Below, in pieces: positions 1-7,989 of a DNA stretch of 64,000 bases (the first letter of the stretch is position 1; each line of letters begins with the position of its first letter). Source of the stretch: Colwellia psychrerythraea (lineage in GTDB: Bacteria; Pseudomonadota; Gammaproteobacteria; Enterobacterales; Alteromonadaceae); assembly GCF_000764225.1 (NCBI RefSeq), contig NZ_JQED01000015.1, forward strand, positions 248,001-312,000, given 5' to 3'. The position numbers were made by a program, and so were the translations under genes. The notes under the pieces were generated by a model, which was given only the letters and a program-made list of their open reading frames with translations, was not told the DNA's origin and searched no databases.

Positions 1-64
1 CGTTATAATATAGGGATGCGTTATAAGTTCTAAGCAATATCTGCTAATGAACATAACACTAAAC

Positions 65-104
65 TTAACCAACCAGTCGCTCTTAGTAGTGGTTGGTTGG
101 TTAA
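65..104. repeat. Inverted repeat upstream of halogenase 1
   Basis: TTAACCAACCA at 65-75 is the exact reverse complement of TGGTTGGTTAA at 94-104, leaving an 18-nt loop. No T-run follows on either strand, so it is not a typical terminator. It could be an operator or a leader hairpin for the halogenase gene that follows. I see no other gene in positions 1-180. Confidence 0.5.
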
Positions 105-192
105 CCCAGAAGTTGTTGACCTGAAAAGGATCTTAGCCAATAGTAGAAAAGCCGTACAATACTAACCATTAACCATTACTGTGATTTTTGTT

Positions 193-1764
193 ATGAATAA
201 AGCCTTAAAAAATATAGTTATCGTTGGCGGTGGTACAGCTGGTTGGTTAACTGCTGCTATTATCGCAGCACAGCACAATAGTCATCACCCAGACGGTGTA
301 AACATAACCTTAATTGAATCACCCGATATAAAACCTATTGGTGTTGGCGAAGGAACTTGGCCAACAATGAGAAATTCCTTGGAAAAGATAGGTATCTCTG
401 AAGATGATTTTTTCCGCTGTACAGATGCATCTTTTAAACAAGGCTCACAATTTATTGGCTGGAATAATGGGCAAGTAAACGATAGCTATTATCATCCATT
501 TATCGCTCCTCATGGCTTTGGTCAAACGAATATTTCGGCAAATTGGCAACAATTTAATAGCCATATACCCTTCGCTCATGCGATTAGCTTTCAACCCTAC
601 TTGTGTGATCACGGTTGTGCACCAAAACAACCGCAAACACCTGAATATGCTGGTGTCGCTAATTATGGTTATCATTTAAATGCAGGGAAGTTCGCTGCAT
701 TATTACAGCAACACTGCATCGCGAAACTCGGCATTAAACACATTAGTGACAATGTCATTAAAGTTAACGGCGAAGTAAAAGAAAATATAACCTCAGTTAC
801 CACCAAAAATAATGGCGATATTTCAGCACACTTATTTATCGACTGTTCAGGCAGTAACGCTTTATTATTGGGGCAGCATTATCAGGTTCCCTTTATCAAT
901 AAAAAAGATATTTTATTCAATGATACGGCATTAGCTGTGCAGGTACCTTATAGTAAACCTGATGCCCCAATTGCCTCACATACTATTTCAACTGCACAAA
1001 AAGCAGGTTGGATATGGGATATTGGCTTACCTACCAGAAGAGGTGTTGGTTATGTCTACGCAAGCGATTACCTAACTGACAGTGAAGCAGAAACAACGTT
1101 ACGGGATTACTTGAAGCAAGACTTGCCCGCAGAAGCCGTTAAAGAGGCTGTCATTAGAAAAATCTCCTTTACGCCTGGACACAGAGAAAATTTTTGGCAT
1201 AAAAACTGTGTTGCTGTTGGCATGGCGGCAGGTTTTTTAGAGCCTTTAGAAGCATCTGCTTTGGCACTAGTTGAGCTATCAGCCAACATGATCGCTAAAG
1301 AATTACCCGCTAATATGAGCATAATTGAGATCACGGCAAAGCGCTTTAACCAACGTTTTCATTATCGTTGGCAGCGTATTATCGAATTTTTAAAGTTGCA
1401 TTATTTATTAAGTAAAAGAACGGATAGCCCGTATTGGCTAGATAATCAATCAGCTACATCTGTGCCACAACGTTTACAAGAACTTATCAAATTATGGCGC
1501 TTTCAAGCGCCCTCTTATAATGACTTTAGCGAAATAGAAGAAATCTTTCCGGCAGCTAGTTATCAATATATTTTGTATGGCATGGGTTTTATTACTGAGA
1601 AGAGAACGACCAGCAACCTTTATGATAATACGGCACTTGCAGAAAAATATGCCTTTGAAAATAGGCAACTTTGCGATAAATACTTAGCTGGCCTACCCAA
1701 AAATCGTCAACTAATCAACCATATACTTGCTCGTGGCAAAAACAAGAATATCCACAGCATCTAA
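193..1764 (+). CDS. Flavin-dependent tryptophan halogenase-like protein (copy 1)
   Basis: Member of the tryptophan halogenase family, which uses reduced flavin, O2 and halide to halogenate indole-type substrates. The 523-residue protein has the FAD-binding GGGTAG at residues 12-17 and a lysine (K82, in FKQG) where PrnA has catalytic K79. The family signature GWxWxIP is present only as GWIWDIG (272-278), and the conserved Glu-Ser pair is Glu353-Ala354, so activity or substrate may differ from classical enzymes. The ATG at 193 is preferred; an in-frame GTG at 181 would add four residues, and neither has a clear Shine-Dalgarno. It ends 15 nt before the SapC-family gene, so they are probably co-transcribed. 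In marine bacteria such genes often accompany TonB-dependent receptors (family knowledge); any such receptor would lie outside this window. Confidence 0.85.
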   Translation: MNKALKNIVIVGGGTAGWLTAAIIAAQHNSHHPDGVNITLIESPDIKPIGVGEGTWPTMRNSLEKIGISEDDFFRCTDASFKQGSQFIGWNNGQVNDSYYHPFIAPHGFGQTNISANWQQFNSHIPFAHAISFQPYLCDHGCAPKQPQTPEYAGVANYGYHLNAGKFAALLQQHCIAKLGIKHISDNVIKVNGEVKENITSVTTKNNGDISAHLFIDCSGSNALLLGQHYQVPFINKKDILFNDTALAVQVPYSKPDAPIASHTISTAQKAGWIWDIGLPTRRGVGYVYASDYLTDSEAETTLRDYLKQDLPAEAVKEAVIRKISFTPGHRENFWHKNCVAVGMAAGFLEPLEASALALVELSANMIAKELPANMSIIEITAKRFNQRFHYRWQRIIEFLKLHYLLSKRTDSPYWLDNQSATSVPQRLQELIKLWRFQAPSYNDFSEIEEIFPAASYQYILYGMGFITEKRTTSNLYDNTALAEKYAFENRQLCDKYLAGLPKNRQLINHILARGKNKNIHSI

Positions 1765-1779
1765 CAAACTGGAGTCCAC

Positions 1780-2496
1780 ATGGCTAATCACGTTTTATTA
1801 AATAATATTGATCATCACGATTTAAAAATCATCACAGATAAATCAGACCAATATGGTAATAACACTATGTATAGTGTGGTTTATCCATTCGAGTTTAAAG
1901 AACTACAAGCCGATTACCCGATTTTTTTCCATAAAGATAATACCTCTAATAACTATACAGCATTAGCATTATTTGGCTTTGACGAAAACGAGAACCTCTT
2001 TCTACAAAATGAAAAGTGGCACGCCAGCTATATTCCACTTATGATTCAAAGAGAACCTTTTTTAATTGGTCAACAAAATCAAATAGAACAAGGTGAGACG
2101 GTCAATAATCAGGTAATTCATCTGGACTTAGATAGCCCAAGAGTCAGTAAAGAGCATGGTACTGACATATTTTTACCTAACGGCGGGAACAGCGAATATA
2201 TTAGTAAAATAAGCTCAATACTTAAGGCAATTCATGACAGCAAAATATCAACAAAATTATTTTTTGATACTTTAAAAGAGCATGATCTATTTGAGGCTTT
2301 TAATTTAGATATTCAATTAAAAGATGGCTCTAATAATCGCTTATCTGGTTTTTATACCATTAATGAGGATAAGCTTAGAGCGTTATCTGGTGACGTTTTA
2401 ACACAATTAAACAAGTCAGGATTATTAATGCTGATTTACATGGTTATTGCCTCACATGCTAATCTCAATGCGATGATTCAGTTAAAAGACCAATAA
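1780..2496 (+). CDS. SapC family protein (PF07277 type)
   Basis: A 238-residue protein resembling the SapC family, of uncertain biochemical function, in which the N-terminal half reads like family members (YSVVYPFEFKEL, ALFGFDENENLFL, WHASYIPLMIQREPF). It has no signal peptide or membrane segment. The ATG at 1780 has a TGGAG ribosome-binding site. In marine proteobacteria this family recurs beside tryptophan halogenase-like and cupin-like genes, exactly as seen here. It is not related to the inner-membrane transporter subunit SapC encoded at about 54 kb in this same window; only the name is shared. Confidence 0.8.
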   Translation: MANHVLLNNIDHHDLKIITDKSDQYGNNTMYSVVYPFEFKELQADYPIFFHKDNTSNNYTALALFGFDENENLFLQNEKWHASYIPLMIQREPFLIGQQNQIEQGETVNNQVIHLDLDSPRVSKEHGTDIFLPNGGNSEYISKISSILKAIHDSKISTKLFFDTLKEHDLFEAFNLDIQLKDGSNNRLSGFYTINEDKLRALSGDVLTQLNKSGLLMLIYMVIASHANLNAMIQLKDQ

Positions 2497-2535
2497 CGCT
2501 ATCAAAGCTCAACCAAATAAGTAAATCATAAATAA

Positions 2536-2568
2536 CTTGGGTTTTTGACAACTAGTTATTAACCCAAG
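2536..2568. repeat. Intergenic hairpin between SapC-like and cupin genes
   Basis: CTTGGGTT (2536-2543) is complementary to AACCCAAG (2561-2568), with a loop that itself contains the palindrome AACTAGTT. No U-run follows, so it is more likely an mRNA-processing or attenuation structure than a full terminator. It lies in the 147-nt gap that separates genes otherwise arranged as one operon. Confidence 0.4.
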
Positions 2569-2643
2569 CTATTAACTTAGCAGGTATTTGTTATCACCAA
2601 GATATTTAAAAAAATAATCAGCAACTGCGCTCAGGTCAAAGAG

Positions 2644-3642
2644 GTGTATGGTTGCACGCCAGATAATATCCCACCAGAAATATTATCTTCTCATGAGCCC
2701 TTAATACTTAAAAAGTTAGTCAGTCATTGGCCTTTGGTAAAGTTAACTGAAAGCTCAGTCAAAAGTAGTGTTGATTATCTAAAACAATTTTATCATGGAC
2801 AGCCCATAGGCGCTTTTACTGCCGAGCCAGAGATCAATGGTAGATATTTTTATCGGCATGGCTTATCACAATTAAATTTTTGTAAACAATATAATCAACT
2901 GGATACCCTACTGGACGAACTGTTAGCACAGCTGTCTGAACAACTTAATGATAAAAAAGTACCAGGAATTTATGTTGGGTCGGCTAATGTTGATCAACTA
3001 CTACCGGGCTTTCGAGTTGAAAATGATCTGAGTGCTTTAAGTAAATTTAAACCACTGATGAGTATTTGGCTGAGTAATCAAAGCCGTATTGCCGCTCACC
3101 ATGATGTCCCCAATAACATAGCTTGCTGCATTGCCGGTAAAAGGCGCTTTACTTTATTTCCACCAGAGCAACTAGAGAATTTATATATAGGTCCACTGGA
3201 TAATACCCCTGCAGGACAAGCTGTCAGTTTGGTTGATTTTCATCAGCCAGATTGGGTTATATACCCACGGTTTAAAACGGCTTTACAACATGCCCAGATC
3301 GCAGAACTTGAAACCGGTGACGCCTTATTCTTACCCAGTATGTGGTGGCACCATGTAGAAAGCCTGAGTCCGTATAATATTTTAGTTAATTACTGGTGGC
3401 AAACAACAAGCTCTCATATGGGAGCACCAATAGATGCAATGATGCACGCGCTGTTAAATATAAAAAACCTACCCATTGAGCAAAAAGAGGCATGGTTTGA
3501 AATGTTTAAATTTTACGTATTTAACAATGACTCTGCTGCATTGTCGCATATCCCTAAAGAACAGCTTGGTGTATTGAATCCTATGGATGATAAGTCATCC
3601 AGGCAAATTAGATCAATGTTGCTAAACAAGCTTAATAAATAG
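2644..3642 (+). CDS. JmjC/cupin-like domain protein (Cupin_8)
   Basis: A 332-residue protein of the cupin-like / JmjC Fe(II)- and 2-oxoglutarate-dependent oxygenase superfamily. The metal-binding HxD is H152-x-D154 (in AHHDVPNN) and a distal histidine is in WWHHVES (H236/H237), so the facial triad appears intact. Such proteins hydroxylate proteins or small molecules; the substrate here is unknown. The GTG at 2644 is the only standard start available in the frame, but its Shine-Dalgarno (GAGG) directly abuts it. The frame stays open upstream to a stop at 2578-2580 without ATG, GTG or TTG, and encodes VKEV just before the GTG, which resembles family N-termini. The true start is therefore uncertain. 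It sits between the two halogenase-like genes. Confidence 0.78.
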   Translation: MYGCTPDNIPPEILSSHEPLILKKLVSHWPLVKLTESSVKSSVDYLKQFYHGQPIGAFTAEPEINGRYFYRHGLSQLNFCKQYNQLDTLLDELLAQLSEQLNDKKVPGIYVGSANVDQLLPGFRVENDLSALSKFKPLMSIWLSNQSRIAAHHDVPNNIACCIAGKRRFTLFPPEQLENLYIGPLDNTPAGQAVSLVDFHQPDWVIYPRFKTALQHAQIAELETGDALFLPSMWWHHVESLSPYNILVNYWWQTTSSHMGAPIDAMMHALLNIKNLPIEQKEAWFEMFKFYVFNNDSAALSHIPKEQLGVLNPMDDKSSRQIRSMLLNKLNK

Positions 3643-3697
3643 ACTTAGTTTTAACTCAATCTTTTAGAGAAGCATTTTATTGAAAAGGTCATACGCT

Positions 3698-5176
3698 ATG
3701 AATACAGATAAAATAAAAAAAGTGGTAATTGCTGGTGGTGGAACTGCAGGCTGGATGGCTGCGGCCGCAATTTCAAAATTGCTAGGAAAAAATTTAGAGA
3801 TTACCTTGGTCGAATCTGATGAAATAGCCACTGTAGGCGTTGGTGAGGCAACCATCCCAACCTTACAATACTTTCATCAGCTACTTAACATCAAAGAAGC
3901 TGACTTCCTCAAAGCCACTCACGGCACCTTTAAACTCGGCATTAGTTTTGAAAACTGGCGCGATAAAAATGAAGATTACATTCATGCTTTTGGCACCACA
4001 GGAAAAGATTGCTGGGCGGCAGGTTTTCAGCACTTTTGGCTTAAAGGTCAACAAAAAGGCATTGCCGGCGAATATGGTGACTATTGCCTTGAAAAAGCCG
4101 CCGCAAGTGCTGAAAAATTTGCCCAACTCCCTAATAACGGTCTTAATTATGCCTATCATATTGATGCAACATTATATGGTCAGTTTCTACGAAAAATGAG
4201 TGAGCAACATGGCACTAAACGTATTGAAGGAAAAATAGATAAAGTTAATCTACACCCAGAGTCAGGCTATATCGACTCACTTACTTTAGCCTCAGGTAAA
4301 GTCATTGACGGAGATTTATTTCTTGATTGTACTGGGCAACGTGCATTATTGATTGAACAAGCTCTGCATACCGGCTTTGAGGATTGGTCGCATTGGTTAC
4401 CTTGTGATTCAGCCATAGCAGTACAAACAAAATCTGTTGATAACCCTATCCCTTATACTCGCTCTATTGCTCATGATTTTGGCTGGCAATGGAAGATCCC
4501 TCTACAACATCGTGTTGGTAATGGTATCGTTTTTAGTAGCAAGTTTGTCACTGATGATGAAGCGAAAAGTACCTTGATGAATAATCTAGTTGGTGAAGCA
4601 ATCACAGAGCCACGGGTGATAAAGTTTAGAACCGGCACTCGTCGCCAGCACTGGAACAAAAACTGTGTCGCAGTTGGCTTATCAAGTGGCTTTTTAGAAC
4701 CATTAGAATCAACCAGTATCCATCTAATACAACAAGCAATAGTGCGCTTAATGAGAATGTTCCCTCACACGGGGATCCAGCAAAGTGATATCGATGAATT
4801 TAATAAGCAGACTAAATTTGATACCGCCAGCATTAGGGACTTTATCATTTTGCACTACAGTGTCACCAATAGACAAAATAGTAACTTTTGGCGACATTGC
4901 CGTAATATGCCAATACCCGAAACCCTAGCTAACAAAATTAAGTTATTTAAAGAAACAGGTCGATTTTTTAGAGAAAACAACGAATTGTTTGATGATTCAT
5001 GGATGCAGGTGATGATTGGTCAAGGTTTACTACCTCGAAACTACCATCCCATTGTTGATAATATGTCTGATGATGAGCTAAAACGCTTTCTTGAGCATAT
5101 CAAAGCCAATGTCGATGGCACCGTTAATCAGTTACCTAATCATGCCACTTTCATTGAACAATTTTGTCATGCCTAA
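3698..5176 (+). CDS. Flavin-dependent tryptophan halogenase (copy 2)
   Basis: A 492-residue halogenase with all family hallmarks: FAD-binding GGGTAG at 13-18, catalytic-type lysine K79 in FKLG (the same number as in PrnA), the GWQWKIP signature at 262-268, and Glu337-Ser338 in the PLEST segment. It is thus a better candidate for a working halogenase than copy 1. The ATG at 3698 is chosen because AAAGG lies just upstream; an in-frame TTG at 3680 is unlikely. The natural substrate cannot be read from sequence; relatives from marine and Xanthomonas-type clusters brominate free indole better than tryptophan (family knowledge). No flavin reductase gene is adjacent. Confidence 0.9.
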   Translation: MNTDKIKKVVIAGGGTAGWMAAAAISKLLGKNLEITLVESDEIATVGVGEATIPTLQYFHQLLNIKEADFLKATHGTFKLGISFENWRDKNEDYIHAFGTTGKDCWAAGFQHFWLKGQQKGIAGEYGDYCLEKAAASAEKFAQLPNNGLNYAYHIDATLYGQFLRKMSEQHGTKRIEGKIDKVNLHPESGYIDSLTLASGKVIDGDLFLDCTGQRALLIEQALHTGFEDWSHWLPCDSAIAVQTKSVDNPIPYTRSIAHDFGWQWKIPLQHRVGNGIVFSSKFVTDDEAKSTLMNNLVGEAITEPRVIKFRTGTRRQHWNKNCVAVGLSSGFLEPLESTSIHLIQQAIVRLMRMFPHTGIQQSDIDEFNKQTKFDTASIRDFIILHYSVTNRQNSNFWRHCRNMPIPETLANKIKLFKETGRFFRENNELFDDSWMQVMIGQGLLPRNYHPIVDNMSDDELKRFLEHIKANVDGTVNQLPNHATFIEQFCHA

Positions 5177-5211
5177 GTTTTATTAAAGCTAGCCATAGAG
5201 GAATTTGAAGT

Positions 5212-6060
5212 GTGCTTAAAGCAATAAATATGTTGGTAACTGTTAATTTATCCTTAGTTATTTGCATCATTGTTACTTTAATTAACGCTTCTCATGCCCT
5301 GACTAATACTGAGCGTACTGACAATTCTGATAACAAATTTAGCTGGCCTAATGGCGCTAAAGCAGCTGTTAACTTATCCTATGATGACGCGCTAGCAAGT
5401 CAATTAGACCATGCTGTCCCTGCTCTTAATCACTATGGATTCAAGGGTTCTTTTTATCTGACCCTGAGCGCAAAGTCAGTCAACGAAAGACTCGAAGACT
5501 GGCGTGCAATTGCCAAACAAGGTCATGAATTAGGTAACCATACAATTAACCACGCCTGTCGTGCGTCTTTACCCAATCGACAATGGGTAGAAAACAATAA
5601 TAACCTTGATAACAAAACAATGGCGCAGATGACAAAAGAAATTATCAAGGCCAATGAGTTATTAAATGCGATTGACGGTCAAAAAATCAGAACATTCACT
5701 CTTCCCTGTGGCGACAACATTGTTGAAGGCAGAGACTTACTTCCTGAAATAGCCCCTTACTTTGTCGGCATTAAAAGTCATGAAGGTGTTATCCCCGCCT
5801 CGATGGTATTTTTTAATCCAATGAATGCGCCCGTCATTGCACCTTCAAACGTAACTGGTCAAGCGTTGATAGCGCAAGTAAAACAAGCCGCTAAAAACAA
5901 TAGTATTGTAAGCTTCACTTTTCATGGAATTGGCGCAGATCATCTCGCAATTTCAATTGATGCTCACCAACAACTTTTAGACTACCTAGCAAAAAATAAA
6001 GCAATTTACTGGGTTGATACTTTTAGGAATATTAGCTTGCATATCACTCAAAATAATTGA
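5212..6060 (+). CDS. Secreted polysaccharide deacetylase (NodB/CE4 domain)
   Basis: A 282-residue protein with an N-terminal hydrophobic signal segment ending in ASHA and a NodB-type fold. Motif 1 reads SYDDA with D58 and D59, and motif 2 is HTINH (H110, H114), giving the Asp-His-His metal site of carbohydrate esterase family 4. It would remove acetyl or related groups from an envelope or dietary polysaccharide in the periplasm. The GTG start at 5212 is supported by AGAGGAA 8 nt upstream. It follows the halogenase by 35 nt and may be co-transcribed with that cluster. Confidence 0.82.
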   Translation: MLKAINMLVTVNLSLVICIIVTLINASHALTNTERTDNSDNKFSWPNGAKAAVNLSYDDALASQLDHAVPALNHYGFKGSFYLTLSAKSVNERLEDWRAIAKQGHELGNHTINHACRASLPNRQWVENNNNLDNKTMAQMTKEIIKANELLNAIDGQKIRTFTLPCGDNIVEGRDLLPEIAPYFVGIKSHEGVIPASMVFFNPMNAPVIAPSNVTGQALIAQVKQAAKNNSIVSFTFHGIGADHLAISIDAHQQLLDYLAKNKAIYWVDTFRNISLHITQNN

Positions 6061-6108
6061 TACTGCCTTTTAGGCAGATATTGTCACTATTCATTAAGGA
6101 CGTAAGCA

Positions 6109-6663
6109 GTGAAAGTAGAGATAGAAACCTACGAGTTTAACAAAGAGCTTTTTTTCTACGATCTTGTTACAAGCTTCTCCATTTCACTTTGTGGCTGCCC
6201 AGTTATATTTGAGGAAGACTTGAATATTTATCACTCAGCTAATCAAGTATTAAGCTTTCCTGGAGCTTTCGCAGAGAGTAAGCATATGGTGCCCTTTAGG
6301 TTAAGGCAACAGGCAAGTAAAGGAGATTTAAACAAAAGTAGACATATTGCCTCCTGCTGTATGATGTTAGCCAATACCGCTTATGAGTCAGTGAAAAACT
6401 TCAATGATGGCTCTGAAATATTTGAGTTTTTTAGGCATATTCGAAATGCATCTTCACACCTAAATAGGTTCCAATTTAATCATAAAGAGCCCGCACACCC
6501 AGCTAAGTGGAGAGGTGCTGTTATTGATAATAGACAAAAAGGTGAAAACAACCCTCTATTTGGTCAATCTTGCTTTGGTCGCTTTATTGGTGTCGCCGAC
6601 ATTCTTGATTTGTTAATGGATATAGAAAGAAAGATCATTTTATCATTAGAAGATCCCCAGTAA
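6109..6663 (+). CDS. Hypothetical protein with HEPN-like Rx4H motif
   Basis: A 184-residue soluble protein that I do not recognise as a named family. Near residues 103-123 it carries FFRHIRNASSHLNRF, in which R112-NASS-H117 matches the Rx4H motif of HEPN nucleases and follows a predicted helix, as in that superfamily. The rest is mixed helix, with a Cys pair in ASCCMM. The GTG start at 6109 has AAGGA 8 nt upstream. No nucleotidyltransferase (MNT) antitoxin or restriction-type partner is next to it. A HEPN ribonuclease or RNA-binding role is an inference from one motif. Confidence 0.55.
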   Translation: MKVEIETYEFNKELFFYDLVTSFSISLCGCPVIFEEDLNIYHSANQVLSFPGAFAESKHMVPFRLRQQASKGDLNKSRHIASCCMMLANTAYESVKNFNDGSEIFEFFRHIRNASSHLNRFQFNHKEPAHPAKWRGAVIDNRQKGENNPLFGQSCFGRFIGVADILDLLMDIERKIILSLEDPQ

Positions 6664-6701
6664 TTATTCACAATAACCTTTAACTTGATAATATAAAAAA
6701 A

Positions 6702-7823
6702 TTAAAGGCTTGGGGCTTTGGGACCTTTGATTAACACTGCATCTTCACCAATAGCCTCACAACCTTCACCTGTTTCAGGGGACACAGAACATTCATACAC
6801 TCTGACATAATCAATAGCTAAGGATTGAGGAAATATGCTTTCATCAATGCCCTTTTCATTCACATTAGCGGCCCAAGCACCACCCACAGCAAAATTTAAC
6901 AGCAAATGAAAATCTTGGTCAAATGGCGCACTATTTTCGCCGTTAATTAAAGCCCCCTCACTATTCATATATTGTGAATACCAACCTGTATCACGTTGTG
7001 TAGCAAAATGGATATCATCAACATACCAACGAATTTCTCCTTCTTGCCACTCAACCGCATATTCATGAAAGTCATCTGTTGGATTTAAGCCAGCAGGTAA
7101 ATGAAACGCTTTTCCTGCGTAAACATTCTCTGGCCAGGCTCGACCATAATGTAACGTACCATGGATTCTTGATTCTTCTTGCCCTTCGCTTGAGCCACTT
7201 TCATCAGACTTAGCTTTTAAGTTGACCGCTTCCATAATATCGATTTCACCGGAGCCTGCCCAACCACCATATGCCCACTCGGTAGGCAACATCCAAATAG
7301 CAGGCCAAGTCCCTTGTCCTTGCGGTAACTTTGCACGAATTTCAAATCGACCAAAGGTCCAATCTCCTTTGTTTTTGCTGCGCAGTCTAGCTGAGGTATA
7401 AGGTAGCGTGCGGGTATTATTCGTATTATAGTTTGGATCATCATCTTGCGTTGAAGGGCCCGTAAAGTTCTCCTTCAAAGCAACTATCTTTAAAATGCCT
7501 TGCTCAATAAAGGCATTCTCAGTTCGGTCGGTATAGCACTGTTGCTCATTATTACCACCACCAAAGCAGTTCACCTCAAACGTCCATTTAGCCAAATCAA
7601 TGTTTTCGTCATCAAACTCATCTTGCCAAATTAGTTGCCATTGCTCGCTGATTAATACAGTTTTAATAGGGTCTTGAGAATGCAAAATATCAAGGTCCCT
7701 AGAAGTATCTATATCAGCAGTGGTAGATTCTGCAGGCACTTCTGATTCAGAGCTACTTCCATCACATGCAGATAAACTAAGAGCAACACACACTACAAAA
7801 AATCGTTTTGATAACCGTGTCAT
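6702..7823 (-). CDS. GH16 beta-glucanase (laminarinase) lipoprotein
   Basis: Glycoside hydrolase family 16 endo-beta-1,3(4)-glucanase of 373 residues. The catalytic signature GEIDIMEAV is intact, with E193 as nucleophile, D195, and E198 as acid/base. Preceding blocks WQDEFDD, SARLRSK, FGRFEIRAKLP and WPAIWMLP are typical of laminarinases. The N-terminus is a lipoprotein signal with lipobox LSAC (C20) followed by Asp21; in E. coli Asp at +2 favours inner-membrane retention, so localisation is uncertain. It is last in the minus-strand arm of the beta-glucan locus and is separated from GH3 by a hairpin, which could lower its expression. Confidence 0.92.
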   Translation of the reverse strand: MTRLSKRFFVVCVALSLSACDGSSSESEVPAESTTADIDTSRDLDILHSQDPIKTVLISEQWQLIWQDEFDDENIDLAKWTFEVNCFGGGNNEQQCYTDRTENAFIEQGILKIVALKENFTGPSTQDDDPNYNTNNTRTLPYTSARLRSKNKGDWTFGRFEIRAKLPQGQGTWPAIWMLPTEWAYGGWAGSGEIDIMEAVNLKAKSDESGSSEGQEESRIHGTLHYGRAWPENVYAGKAFHLPAGLNPTDDFHEYAVEWQEGEIRWYVDDIHFATQRDTGWYSQYMNSEGALINGENSAPFDQDFHLLLNFAVGGAWAANVNEKGIDESIFPQSLAIDYVRVYECSVSPETGEGCEAIGEDAVLIKGPKAPSL

Positions 7824-7932
7824 TGATGACCTTCCCTCTACACTATTTTAGTTATTATATTAAGGAGTTTAGAAGCATCCCGAAAGCTCCATAACAATTT
7901 GAATCTTAACACTTTCCATAAGTTTAATTTTT

Positions 7933-7978
7933 TTTAGAAAAGACTATCATTTCATATCAAACAAAATGACAGTCTTTA
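7933..7978 (-). terminator. Hairpin after the GH3 gene
   Basis: On the minus strand a stem formed by 7939-7952 and 7964-7977 (two blocks of 7 and 6 bp separated by one wobble pair) is followed by CTTTTC. It lies 12 nt after the GH3 stop and before the GH16 gene, and so is a likely partial terminator inside the operon. Confidence 0.5.
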
Positions 7979-7989
7979 CCTTCATTAAA

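Noticed and set aside
1780..2496. Possible link between the SapC-family protein and the Sap transporter at 51-57 kb
   Set aside because: The two only share a name; one is a soluble protein and the other an ABC permease with no sequence similarity.
3840..4199. 119-codon plus-strand frame inside halogenase copy 2
   Set aside because: It overlaps conserved catalytic segments of the halogenase in another frame and lacks a ribosome-binding site.
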